NCBI GenBank assembly: GCA_017590115.1
Contig: JAGGNK010007537.1
Location: 62,001-126,000 of the forward strand
Direction of reading: 5' to 3'
Length of the DNA: 64,000 nucleotides
Source: Montifringilla adamsi
Taxonomy: Eukaryota > Chordata > Aves > Passeriformes > Passeridae
Both the position numbers and the translations under genes were made by a program. Below are positions 10,640 to 21,373 of the stretch, one piece after another. The notes beneath the pieces are model-generated. The model was given only the letters and a program-made list of their open reading frames with translations, did no database searches and was not told the DNA's origin. Each line of letters starts with the position of its first letter. Position 1 is the stretch's first letter.

Positions 10640-11325
10640 TGGATATCAGGTAGCAGTAGCTGCAGACGTACCATGGCACGTGCCTAGAGAAGGGACCTCT
10701 GACTGTCACCTGGACCTCACCATATTCACCAGTTTGTGCACATCCTCCGTGGGGCAATGTGCTCTCTGCCTCCAGAATCTCTTGGCCACATCCAGGGAGA
10801 GGAAGTGTACGTCGTATAGACATCATGAAAATGGTCACGCCATGCCAGATGCGACGTGCTGGAGGGCTGGCAGGTAGCTGCCACTTCTCCCAGAAGAGGA
10901 GGGAGACCGTGTAGAGGCCAGTCCATGCCAGATGATCAAGCCCAGCCGGGGAAGTGGGAAGGCAGTCGTGTTGAAGCAGTTGTTATCCCATCTTGAGGAT
11001 GTATGGGTGATGGATCCGCTCATCACTGCCTGTCTGCCATGCATGACCTTCAGGGTGAGGTTGCAGTACGTGTCTCTGTAGCTCTCCAAGTAGATGTCCA
11101 TGAACTCCTGCCCTTTCCACTGCACATCCTCGCCCATCGTCTGCTCCACCATCTTCCAGGAGCTTGCCGGGGCACCCCACACCTTCCAGGTGCACACACC
11201 ACTGGCTGGAGCACCCCACGTGTGGCCAAGATGTGGAGAGAGACCAGGGGCACAGTCACAGGGCCCAACAGCAAAGTGGCAGGGAGATAGCAGGTACCAC
11301 AGCAGCAGTGAGCAACAACATCACA
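10640..11325 (-). pseudogene. Possible decayed MHC class I-like gene fragment
   Basis: On the minus strand a signal-peptide-like start (MLLLTAAVVPAISLPLCCWA, from 11318) is followed by an open frame with SSWKMVEQTMGEDVQWKG and an amphipathic stretch ending CNLTL. Spacing of the tryptophans and the glycosylation site faintly recalls the alpha-1 helix of MHC class I-like proteins (CD1 or EPCR type). About 150 bases downstream another frame gives FLSLDVAKRFWRQR and CPTEDVHKLVNMV, reminiscent of an alpha-2 helix. The pieces lie in different frames without good splice sites. It is either a pseudogene or chance; the family assignment is weak. Confidence 0.2.
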
Positions 11326-12325
11326 GCCCAGACATCATCTAGCAGGGGAGAAACATGAGCAGGTAGTGCTGGAAAGGCCCGTGACACCCCCAGCACTGTC
11401 CCCCATCCCATACCAGCTGTGCACCCTGGGTCGAAGAGAAAGGCATGCCACAGAGGCACAGAGGCCTCGTGATGCAGTGGGCAGGGAGCTGGGGTCTGTG
11501 GGGGCTGCTGAGGGCAGGGCCAGCCCTGGTGGGCATGATGCTCCCACCACTGCACACAAAACATCCTCTGTGCTCCCAAGTAGGAGCAGAAACCACCTGG
11601 CTGCTGGCCAGCAGCTCTGGCCCCAAGCCTCACAGTGATGGGGCCACTGCCTGCAAACATCTCTGCCTCGGATTTCCCTTCCTGGAGCCTGTCAGGGCAG
11701 GCGAAGAGAAGAGGAAGGTGGGATCTCCCTTCCTGAGCCCTGCTGTTTGCACTGGTGAAGTTGCAGTGGCTGGGCTGTGGTTGTCCATGCTCCACACTGA
11801 CCTTGCTGTGTTCCCCATCATTCCGCTGATTGCCCTGTCGTGCTCCCAGTCAGCCTGCTCTGATCCCCCTCATCCCACCACACTCCCCAACAGCCTGGCC
11901 TGCTCCCTGCCATTTTGCCATGCTCCTCACTTGAGTCTACACCTGCTCCTTCTAGCCCTGGGGCACCACAGCACCCATCCCTCAGCTCTGGGCTGCTGGG
12001 GCAGTGGGGTGGGCTGTCCCCTCTCCGTTCAGGAGGTGAAGGGCAGTGAGGGGTGCTCTGAGACGGGGCTGCAGGAGGGGGCTGGCTGCTGAGGAGGGTG
12101 GTGCTGCAGCAAGGACTGGGGATGCGGCGTGTCCTGGGGACTGCAGGTGCATGGGATAACACCGGAGGTACAAGCAGGACATAGCGATGTGGGGTGCTGG
12201 GAACCGGGGTTTCAACGGAGTGGTGAGCAACGGGGTGCAATGAGGGGCGCAGTGAGGCTGCAACGAGGGGTGCATTGAAGGGGGCAGTGGGGGGGAAGCG
12301 TGGGGTGCAGGGGGGCAGTGAGCGG

Positions 12326-12430
12326 CGCAGGGGCTGCAGTGAGGCGCAGGGAGTGGCACGGGAGGGTGCAGGGGTGCAGTGAGAGACGCAGGGGCTGCAG
12401 TGAGGCGCAGGGAGTGGCACGGGAGGGTGC
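12326..12430. repeat. Two-copy tandem repeat, 61-base period
   Basis: A 44-base block beginning 'cgcaggggctgcagtgagg' occurs at 12326-12369 and again at 12387-12430. It lies in a longer G-rich degenerate 'gggtgcagtgagg' array from about 12220. Confidence 0.8.
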
Positions 12431-12439
12431 CGGCGCTGC

Positions 12440-12960
12440 AGGGGGAGCCGAGGGCAGTGCGAGCGCAGCGACCGCGGTCTCCGGGCTCCACGCCCGTGCG
12501 AGGCGCGGCCTGGCTGGAGTGACAGCTCAGCGGCCAATAAGAACTGAGAAAGGAGGGGGTGGGCGGGTCTGACAGCGTACGCCACCCAATGGCAGAGGCC
12601 GTAACGGGCTCGGGGCGGGGCGAGGGCGGGGCTCCATGACGTCACGGGAGGCATCCCCGTTCTGGGGTCGGGGCAGCCCCGGGCTCTGCGGGGGCGCGGA
12701 CCCCGGCCCGGCCCGAGGGGCTGGGGCATGGCCGCCCCCGCACGGTGTCCCCCGCGCCGAGGGCTGACCCGCCGCCTCACCCCTGCGGGCTCTGCCCCAC
12801 TGCCCGCCGCCTGCTGGAAAAGCGCGGGTGTCCTGCCAGGGCCGGGCTGTGACACTCGCACGGCGCCCTGTGCTCCAGCCTCTGCCCGCAAAGCATCCCA
12901 TGCCCCAGGCTCCTCTCCAGCTGGGGCTCAGGGCGGTGCCAGAGCGGTGGGGCAGGGCTG
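12440..12960. promoter_or_regulatory. Orphan CpG-island promoter with CCAAT, GC boxes and CRE
   Basis: CpG-rich block with CCAAT at 12532, CCAAT at 12585, GC boxes ('ggggcggggc') near 12615, and a perfect cAMP-response element TGACGTCA at 12637-12644. This is a typical housekeeping, possibly bidirectional promoter. No recognised coding exon follows on either strand. A plus-strand ORF starting MAAPARCPPRRG at 12728 has no family similarity; the transcript may be non-coding or have distant exons. Confidence 0.5.
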
Positions 12961-13199
12961 GACCCCAGTCTCTTCCCAGCGAGCCCCGAGTCCTGGGAAC
13001 TGCAGCTTGCAGTTCCGCAAGCGTGTCGGGCTGGCACAAGGGGATGCAGGTGTGGAAGGGTCTGAGATCGACACAGCCATCGCCTTTCCCGGGGGTCTCC
13101 ATCACAAGCCCTGCCTGGTGAGACCCTCCCCCTCCAGGCACATGCGATGTGTCTGCACTTGCAGGGCTGCGGTGACAGCCAGGATAACACAGGGGAAAA

Positions 13200-16100
13200 G
13201 GGTGGGCCGCTTCTGAGGCACGCAAGATCTTCTCCAGGCTAGAAATACAAGTAAAAGCACCAGCATGTCTCATCAGGATTTCAGTGTTGCTGTTTAGTGG
13301 CCCAAGGACCTTGAGGATGCTGCTCTGGGCATCCAACTCCTTCTGCCTCTGTCACACAGCAGCTTGTAACAGGGCTGCTGAAACAAAACAGCCAACTGCC
13401 AGGGCAGCCAGGATGGATCCCCGCGGTAGTGGAGGCTTGGGGGGAGGATTTTTCCTTGTTTTTAACCCATTCTGGAGCCAGTCAAAGCTGTACCACTCTA
13501 CCGATCCTCTCCCTCCTTCATGGCCTGCCCCATGTCCAGGGCATATGTTCAATGTCTAGAAGAATTGGAATAACAAAGTTGTAACCTGCCAGTGGCAGGA
13601 AGCTCTTTGCCCCTGTACCTCGCTCCCAGCCAGCACGCTGTAACCTGGAGGTGATGCTCTGTGCCCACTTGAGCCAATCCCATCTCACAAACCTGGGGTA
13701 CAGCCAGTGTGACCCGGATGACTGCCCTGAGAGCAGCTTTGGGCTGTGTCTGTAGTTCGGCTGCTAAATGTTGAACATTCAGTCCTGTGTCTTCCCCACT
13801 TCATCAGCCACTCCTTCTCTTTCCTGTCCCAAAGAGTGCCCCAAGGCCTGGGGTGACCTGGTGAGGGGTACACAGAACTCCTGGCCACAGCTCACACTGC
13901 AGCCCAGCTCCAATGGCCACCCTGATAAAGCCCCTGGCCACAGCAAAAGCATGAGGTATTGGTATTAGGAACAGGACAAGGATCTTGAGCCTCCTCCTGT
14001 TAATCTCCAAATATTGAGGGAGAGGTTTAGCATGGTGGGTGTGACTCCCACCAGCACCCTGTGCACACACTGCCCCTCTGTGCTCATGCCTCTCTCTGTG
14101 CCAGTGGTCGGTGTTCACACCTCAATCCTCTCTCCCAGGCTACTGGATGCCCAACCTGCTGCCAGGGATGGGCCTGCAGCCACTCGGGGAGGGTGTCCGG
14201 AGGGATGGATGCCACTGGGTTCTCAGACAACCCAGCTGGCCTTTGGCCCCTTCTCTATTGCACTTTCTTTTAAAAACATAATGTTTTCCAATGGAAATAG
14301 AATCACTTTCATCGGCAGCCTCTTAGTTCTTCATATGTGGAACAGAAGGCAATGACAGAGTGGTCAGGCTCATGGGCATGACCTGAAGGTCTCACACACC
14401 ACAAAAAAGCACCCGGAATCTCCCCCACCAAACAACCATCCAGATGGGATGCAGCACAGCATGGATTAGGCAGAGGTATAGTTCCAAAATCCAGAATTTA
14501 AGTGAAGCAGGAGAGGGTGTCTAAGGACAAGGAGAGGAAGCTGCTTTGATGTGTATCAGGATGTTTATCTTGATATCAAAAGCCCTAGTTCTCTCTTTTA
14601 ATGAAGTGACTCCTCCCTTTGAAGTGGATCCTCCCGTGCTGTGCACGGCTGCGGCTCAGGGACATCCTGCACAGACTTCACCCTCCTCAAATGTTAATTT
14701 TTCTCTTGTGATTTGCCTGAAAACTGTGAGACCAAAGTGAAAACTCAGGGATGAGAGCAGCCAAGCTGCCTTTGGACCTGCCAGACAGAGGACGGGGTCA
14801 GACGGGTGTTTGAAGGCAGGCTGAAGGCAGGGTGAAGGGAGATGCTGTGCCTGGGAGCACTTGGCACCTCCCTGCAGCACGTACAACCTCGGGGTGTACA
14901 AACATTTATGAGGTCCCTTGAGAGGACGTGGGTTTTGCTCCAGGTCCTCCCCCACAAGAGGGAGGAAGCCTCCAGCTCAGATTATCCATCTTCCCAAGAG
15001 GAGACGACTTCATTAGTTAATTAGAACAACAATCCTCATGGGCTCATCTGGGATTTGTAGTTGTGCTGGCAGGAGATTTGCTGACTGCAGGCAAGCCCTG
15101 GGGCAAAGCTTCTCAGGAGGACTTGGCACACGGAGCCCTCAGGGACTTACCTCCCTTCCTGCTGAGCCAGGAGCCTCTGGATTGCACTTGTTCCAAGCCC
15201 ATTTAATTTTAGCCAAAAACATTCCTCTTTAAAATGCAGAGCCTTGTGTTTTAGCTGTGGAGGTGATGAAGCGTATTTATGTAAAGTAAGAATAATCTGT
15301 AATATTCCTCTCATTGTAGGCACCTCTCGCAGTCCAACAGCAAGCTTCAATATGATTTCTTTAATGCAGGCTCCATTGAGAGCTCTGTTCATACATAACA
15401 ACATATTGCTTAGCACTTGGGGCTCAAGGGAAATTTTAGTGGTAGTGTTTGAGTGGGGGGAAATGATTTTTAAAGGAAAACTTTAATCTGCAAGCCATAA
15501 AGGGAACAGTAGAACACTCTTTGTCCAATGGACAGTGTTCTCAGCCTCTGCTAACAGGATTTTATCTTCCTCTGCAGGCTTGCTTCTTAAGATAAATTTA
15601 TCCTGGATTGCATTTGGTGTAACAGCTTGATTTCTGTTGGTGCAAGGCTGATTTCTCACAAGAGCAACTGCCTTAATTTCCTACCAGTTGACAGCAAGTG
15701 CAGCTGCATTTTGTGCTCGTAGACTTTGTCCTTGCAATCCCAGCCGTTCCTCTGCTCACCAGCCAGGATGTGCCAAGGCTGCTCCTTCAGCATCACCCCT
15801 CTGTGGGCCGTAGGTGTCTGCTTTGGGGATAGAAACACTTTGGCCTAACAGAAAGAGCTTGCAGGACTCACAGATCCTACCCTAAGATTCATCCAAAAGG
15901 GTAAATCTAAGCTGCAGCACTCTGATGCACCCCGAACATCCCCAAAACTCTCATTGCTATGGCAACAATTTAACAAATTTAGCACCGCAAAATTATTTGC
16001 AATTTTAAACTGTTGCCAAGATCTTCCTCAAAGGCTCTTAGCGGGTTGTTTTGCTCTGGTTTTTCATGTAACCTTCCCCCCATTTCATATGCTCTTCCTT

Positions 16101-19100
16101 TTGGCACAGCTCCCTTCCTTGAGGAATGACCTTTCCCACCCATTTACTCACTCCGCTCCTTGGCCATGCCGGCCTTGCAAATCTTGTTAGAGGACGTGTT
16201 CATTTACTGGAAGTCTCCAGCATGCGGATCTGAGCAGCTCTCATGCTGTCTGCAGGCAGTCTGCCCCCCTGGCTGCTCTATTAATTTCTCTTAGCAAGCT
16301 CCCTGATTTCTGTGCAGTTCCCTTGATGAAGTTAAGCATGACTCAAGTGGTTTTTCCACTCGACAGAGCAGGTCTTCAACAACCCTCTTCTAAATTGCCA
16401 GGGATAAAGTCCTGAGTCCAGCCCCCCTGCAGGTTTCCCCACCAACCTCTCCAAGAAACTCAATTAGCAGCAGCTGAAAATCGTGAGGTTTTGCATCACC
16501 AGCACATTTTCCTGATTTCCCATGTCTCAGAGTCCCCCTTTCCTGTCTGCTGCTCCCTTCCAGCCATGTCACCATGGCAGCTGCTGTTTGTCCCTTGACA
16601 CATTCCCCCTGTAATGCTCTGGTCCCTGTGGGTACAGCCAAGCCTTTGACACTCATCTCCACAGCCCCTGCACCGCTACCCTCCTGCCAAACTGGGCATG
16701 CCCTGCCACCCTTGTGTTTCCTCACTTCTCCAGGTGTTGAGACACGATGTGCTGCTGGGACAATGCTGGCTCTCGGTGCCCTGGGTCTCCCTGACAGCCC
16801 CTTGTCCCTGCTCTGGGCTGACTTTGTCATGCTCAGCTCTGTCTCAGTTCTGTGGGACAGGTACCCACGGCAGGGTGTTTCCCAGGAGCAGGGCCCTGGA
16901 GAGCTGTCCCATGTCACTGGAGCTGGGCTTTCTCCAGACAGCTGTATCTCCCACTTGTGAGTGCCTGGATCCCACCTGGTCCTCCCCCAGCACACAGCAG
17001 ACTGGGGCTGAAGCTTTGAGGGGTTCCTGATCCCCTCCCCTGAAGGCCAGGGATGGCAACAGGGGGGATGAGACCTGGAGCTAGGGCATGGGGGAGAAGG
17101 AGGGGTGAGAAAGCAGGCTGTGCATGGGCTCCCCCAGGAGAAACAGGGTCCCTCTGCACTCACAGAGCTGCTCCCTCAGGCTGCCTGTGGCGCAGGCACT
17201 GTCTGCAGGGCTGAGGGACAGCCAGGGACCGAGCAGGGCAGGCAGGTCCAGTGCCTGTGAGCTGTACCGTGGTGCCAGCCATGGCTGATGGATGGGTCTG
17301 TGTGGGGAGGGCAGTCAAGCCTTGCTACTCTGATGAGAAAATCATCGAGTGGCTGCAGGGTGCTTCAGGCAAACTGCAAAAATAAGAGAGCAGCCAGGGC
17401 ATTCTCTGAGCCCTTCATCATCCCCAGAGCAGCACAGTGACAGCCATGTCCGGCCAGGGAGCAAGCTCTGTCTGTACCCACCATGGAATTTACACTGACT
17501 GGGGTGGAAAGGCTTTGCCTCCCTGGTCTGGCAGCACAGTGTGGAGGAGGGCTGAGGACTCCCAAGGCAGCAACCAGGGATCTGTGCCTCTTGACCCGGG
17601 GTTTCATGAGGATACAGGGAGAAAATGCTGAGGTGAGGACAGCAGGGTTACACATCCTTCCATACACACCTGCCTGGGGACTCACCAACCCCCAGATGAC
17701 CAATCTGGTGACACCACCAGCCACCCTTCCACCCCAGCCATGGGTGTTAGCAAGGGGCACAGCACCCTTGTGCACCCAGAGAGACCCCAAAACCTTGGGC
17801 CTCTCGCCAGCCCCCACCCGCTGCTTCCTGGTCAGGCACACGCGGGCAGGGAGAGGAGGAGAGATGCCGGGTGCTGCCTGTGTGCGCGCAGCCTGCTGCA
17901 GGGCTCAATAATTCAGGCCTGACACATTAAATTTGCATGGCATGCAATTGCCATCTGCAACGACAGACTGCGTCAGGCTGCTGGGTGATGAGCTCGGACA
18001 GCAGTCATCGGGCGGGCAGTGGTGGGAGGGTCCGGCAGCCCCCGAGGAAGGTAGAGTGAGGGCAACACTCCCCACCTCTTTAGTGGGGACTGGGGTGGGA
18101 GGAGGTCATGGCAGGAAGTACAATACCAGTGCTTGGGATGCACATTTCCAAGAAACTTGTGCTGAAGCAGAGAGCACTAGCCAATGGCATTGATGGCGCA
18201 GGCAGGATGGAGCAGGGATGCAGGAATCAGGGTGATACTGCTCCCGGGGCTGCCACCTTCTTAGGCACCCTCTGTGTCCACTGCATCCTACCTGTCAGGA
18301 CAGAGGCTGTAGAGACTTACGCTGCCCCACCCACGAGTCAAAAGCTCTACCCAGCCGTGTCTGTCCCCAGGTCCCTGCCACCGCCTGACCTGGTATGGCT
18401 CGAATCGCCCCCATCCCTCTCCAGCGCTGAGGAAGCAAAGCTCTTCATCGGCTGTTCCGGGAGTTGGTTGCCATGGGGATGTCAGATGTACCTGGCTGTT
18501 ATAGGGATACTGTTGCCATGGTTATGTGGTTGCTGTGCCTGGCAGAGGCAAGGATGGAACATCGGGAAAGCTGTTTACACTGGGAGGGTGGGAGTCACAC
18601 AGACCCCAACTCTCTGGGCAGGAGGGGAAGCTGGGAGAGTCCAGCCTTCACCCCAGGTGCATCCTCATGGGGCAGGGGCTGGAGGCTGTGGGGAACCCTG
18701 ACAGCAAAGCTCACTAGACCCAGAGACCCAGAGACCCAGAGGGATGGACACACTGGTGCTCCTGACCTTGCAACAAAGGACAGGTGACTGAGGGGAACTG
18801 GGGTCCCCCGTGGTGTGTCCCAGCATGCTACCAGAGAGGGAGAGGTGGGAGAGGCACACACACCCCCTGTGCTGGGTGTCCCATAGGAGAGACCTGCTTC
18901 TTCATGCTTGGTTCCTGGGGCAGTGGGCAAGAAACTTTCCTGTCCTGCAGTACTGTGTGTCCTGCACTTGCAATGCACCGAGCTGTGCCCCGAGCTAGGC
19001 AGGGGAATGGCCCACCCTGGGACTGGGAGATGAAGTGAGAATGGGGATTCCCAGCTCTCAGCAGGCAGCCCACAGGCCCCCAGGGATGAGCTGGGCTGGC

Positions 19101-21370
19101 AGAGAATGCCTGGATTCCCTCCAGTGCTGCTTGGCCGAGCTCCCTCCTGGGCAGTGCGGTCAGATGCATGGCCTGTCCTTGAGATGAAAAATGCAGTTGC
19201 AGGTTTAATTAAAAGGAGAGGGAGCTTTCAGCTGCACCAGCTGCCCAGAAAAGCAGAGTCTAACAGAGCTGGTGTGTGGCTCCTCCAGGCTTCCCTGGGC
19301 AGCTCTCCTGGCTTAAACCCTTGCCCAGCTCTTCCAGGCCCCTCAAGGGTCCAATCCCACGTGTGTCATCCCCGTGGCGTCTGCTGTGGGGCAGGCCAGG
19401 GGCTGTGCAGCTGCTTGCACAGAGATAGCTCATCCCACCACTGGCTCTGTTACTGTAGAGTCTTCACAAATTTGACAAGCAGCAGGTTTGCACTTGAGCG
19501 CTAGGGCAGTGAGGCAGAGGATGAGGGATGGGTAAGGATGCTGCACGCAGCCCTGACACCTCGGTGGAACTGGGGTGCACTGGTGTAGGACAAGCTTGTG
19601 CCCAGTGTGCACTCCACGCCACCCTCTTGCTGATGTGAAAGCTAAAGCTGAGCTCCTCATCCTCTGGGGGCTGCTACTGCCAGTGGAGTGCAATTGGACT
19701 TAATTAAAAAATTAATCCTTAATCTGCCACCTGGCCAGACAGGACATTCTGTATGGCAGAGAGAAGGCTGGAGGGTGAGCTCAGGGGGGAAGGAAAGTGG
19801 CAGATGCAGGTTCCTCAATCCTTGTACAATGACTCGGGCTCCTGCCCAGCACATTTCCATGCCAGGCTGGCTCCCCATGGGCATAGCCCACACCAAGGCC
19901 CAGAGACAGAGGCAGCAAACCCCTGAACTCACCAGCACTGCCATGGTTCTCACCAGCTCATCCCTCCTCCCGCTCTGCCAATCCCATCCCCACAGTCCTC
20001 CCCAGCTGCCCCCACAAACCCCCAAGCTCACCCTGCTCTGGCCAGCTGAGGCCCAGCTCCAAGAAGCAGTTTTAATTAGATTGCAATCCTATTACATAGC
20101 TGCCTGCCTGCCTGCAGTTGCTAATCCTGTTAAGCATCCAGTAAATCTCCCTGTGCTGGACTCTGTCCCCAGGGGCACAGAGAGGGAGGCAGCTGGTGGG
20201 TGGGCTCTGCTCAGCTAGGATGTGGCTGCTAGGGTGCAGAGCTTTGCCTCAGGATTCCACCGTGAAGACCCCTGCAGGGCTGAGAAATTTTCAGGAGATT
20301 GAGGAAGTCCCCAGTGGGGTGAGAAGTGTCAGTGAAACTTTCCCTGTCCTCCCTGGACCCCTCTGAGCTGCAGAGTGAAAAGCCCCTGTCCTTGAGGTGC
20401 ACACACAGCCCAAGAGTCTGTCCCCACACCATGGTCACCCCTGGCTGCAGTGGGTGCTGAGCCCACAGGTCTGACCATAAGCCAGACAAAAGGAGCAGGG
20501 GCTGAGAAAGGGCTGTCCCAGCTGGGTCACAGGGTACAGTCCACACAATGCCCTCCCACTGGAGCCTAGTGCCCTGCAGAGACAGCGCTGGTGGCAACAG
20601 CAGGGACACAGGGTCACTAGTCTACTGCTCCTTGGGTGTAGCCACATGTGGGGTGCTGAGGCAGGCTGTCCCACGCAGTGGGGTGACACTAACAGGCTGG
20701 GGGCTTCTGGGGATGTGGCCTTTGAAGGCAGAGGCCTCTCAGACCTGTGCATTGCCACGGCAGGCAGCACAAGCACCCAATGGCACCTACCCCCACTGCT
20801 GTGGGCTCACCACAGTCCTGCAGGCTTGGAGAGGATCCTGGATGCCTGGTACAGCAAAGCTGTTCCTGGGTCAGACATTACAGCCATCCTGTGAGAGCAC
20901 AGTGCCCCAACAAAGACATCCCAGCCTTGCAACCTGTCATTGCAGGAGCCAAAACACTGCAGCCTCTGCTCCCCACCTCCTGCCGGCCACTTTGCTCTGT
21001 TGGAGCTGCAGCAGCTCCGGAGCAGCTACCACAAAGTGGCAGCTCTGACTGAGAGCCAGAGACTGTTGCCATTCCTCCCCTCCACACTGAACCATACACC
21101 CTCAGCAACTCTATGGCCTGGCACAGATGGGAATGTGTAACCCAGGTCAGCTTTGAGACCCCACAACTCTGCCCCAGACTGAGCCACAGCAACCCCTGGA
21201 GACAAGTTCAATCAGGCTGTAATTGGAAGAACAGGTTGGCACAGGTGGCTGTGTGCCTGTCCAGAGGAGTCCTGGCACTCCCAGAGAAGGGTGGCCAGCA
21301 AAGAGAGTGGGTGCCAAGCCCCACAGGGCTGCTGTCCATGACAGAGACAGAGGAGTCTGAGCTGGCGTCA
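13200..21370. other. Gene-poor interval with AT-rich, enhancer-like blocks
   Basis: No ORF here has splice support or recognisable homology. Embedded in GC-rich DNA are AT-rich islands near 14250-14320, 15175-15640 and 15940-16340, an octamer ATTTGCAT at 17931, and TAATTA clusters at 19204, 19700 and 20071. These look like conserved non-coding regulatory elements, though conservation cannot be shown from one sequence. Confidence 0.45.
18467..18526 (+). promoter_or_regulatory. Paired RFX X-box-like motifs
   Basis: GTTGCCATGGGGAT (18467) and GTTGCCATGGTTATG (18512) resemble the RFX X-box GTTGCCATGGNAAC. Two copies 45 bases apart suggest a regulatory element for a ciliary or MHC-II-type gene, but no target gene is evident. 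Confidence 0.35.
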
Positions 21371-21373
21371 GCA

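Noticed and set aside
11818..12891. 357-codon minus-strand ORF
   Set aside because: Pro/Ser-rich translation of a G-rich tandem repeat and CpG island; no homology.
16390..17163. 257-codon minus-strand ORF
   Set aside because: No recognisable family, no splice support; typical of GC-rich intergenic DNA.
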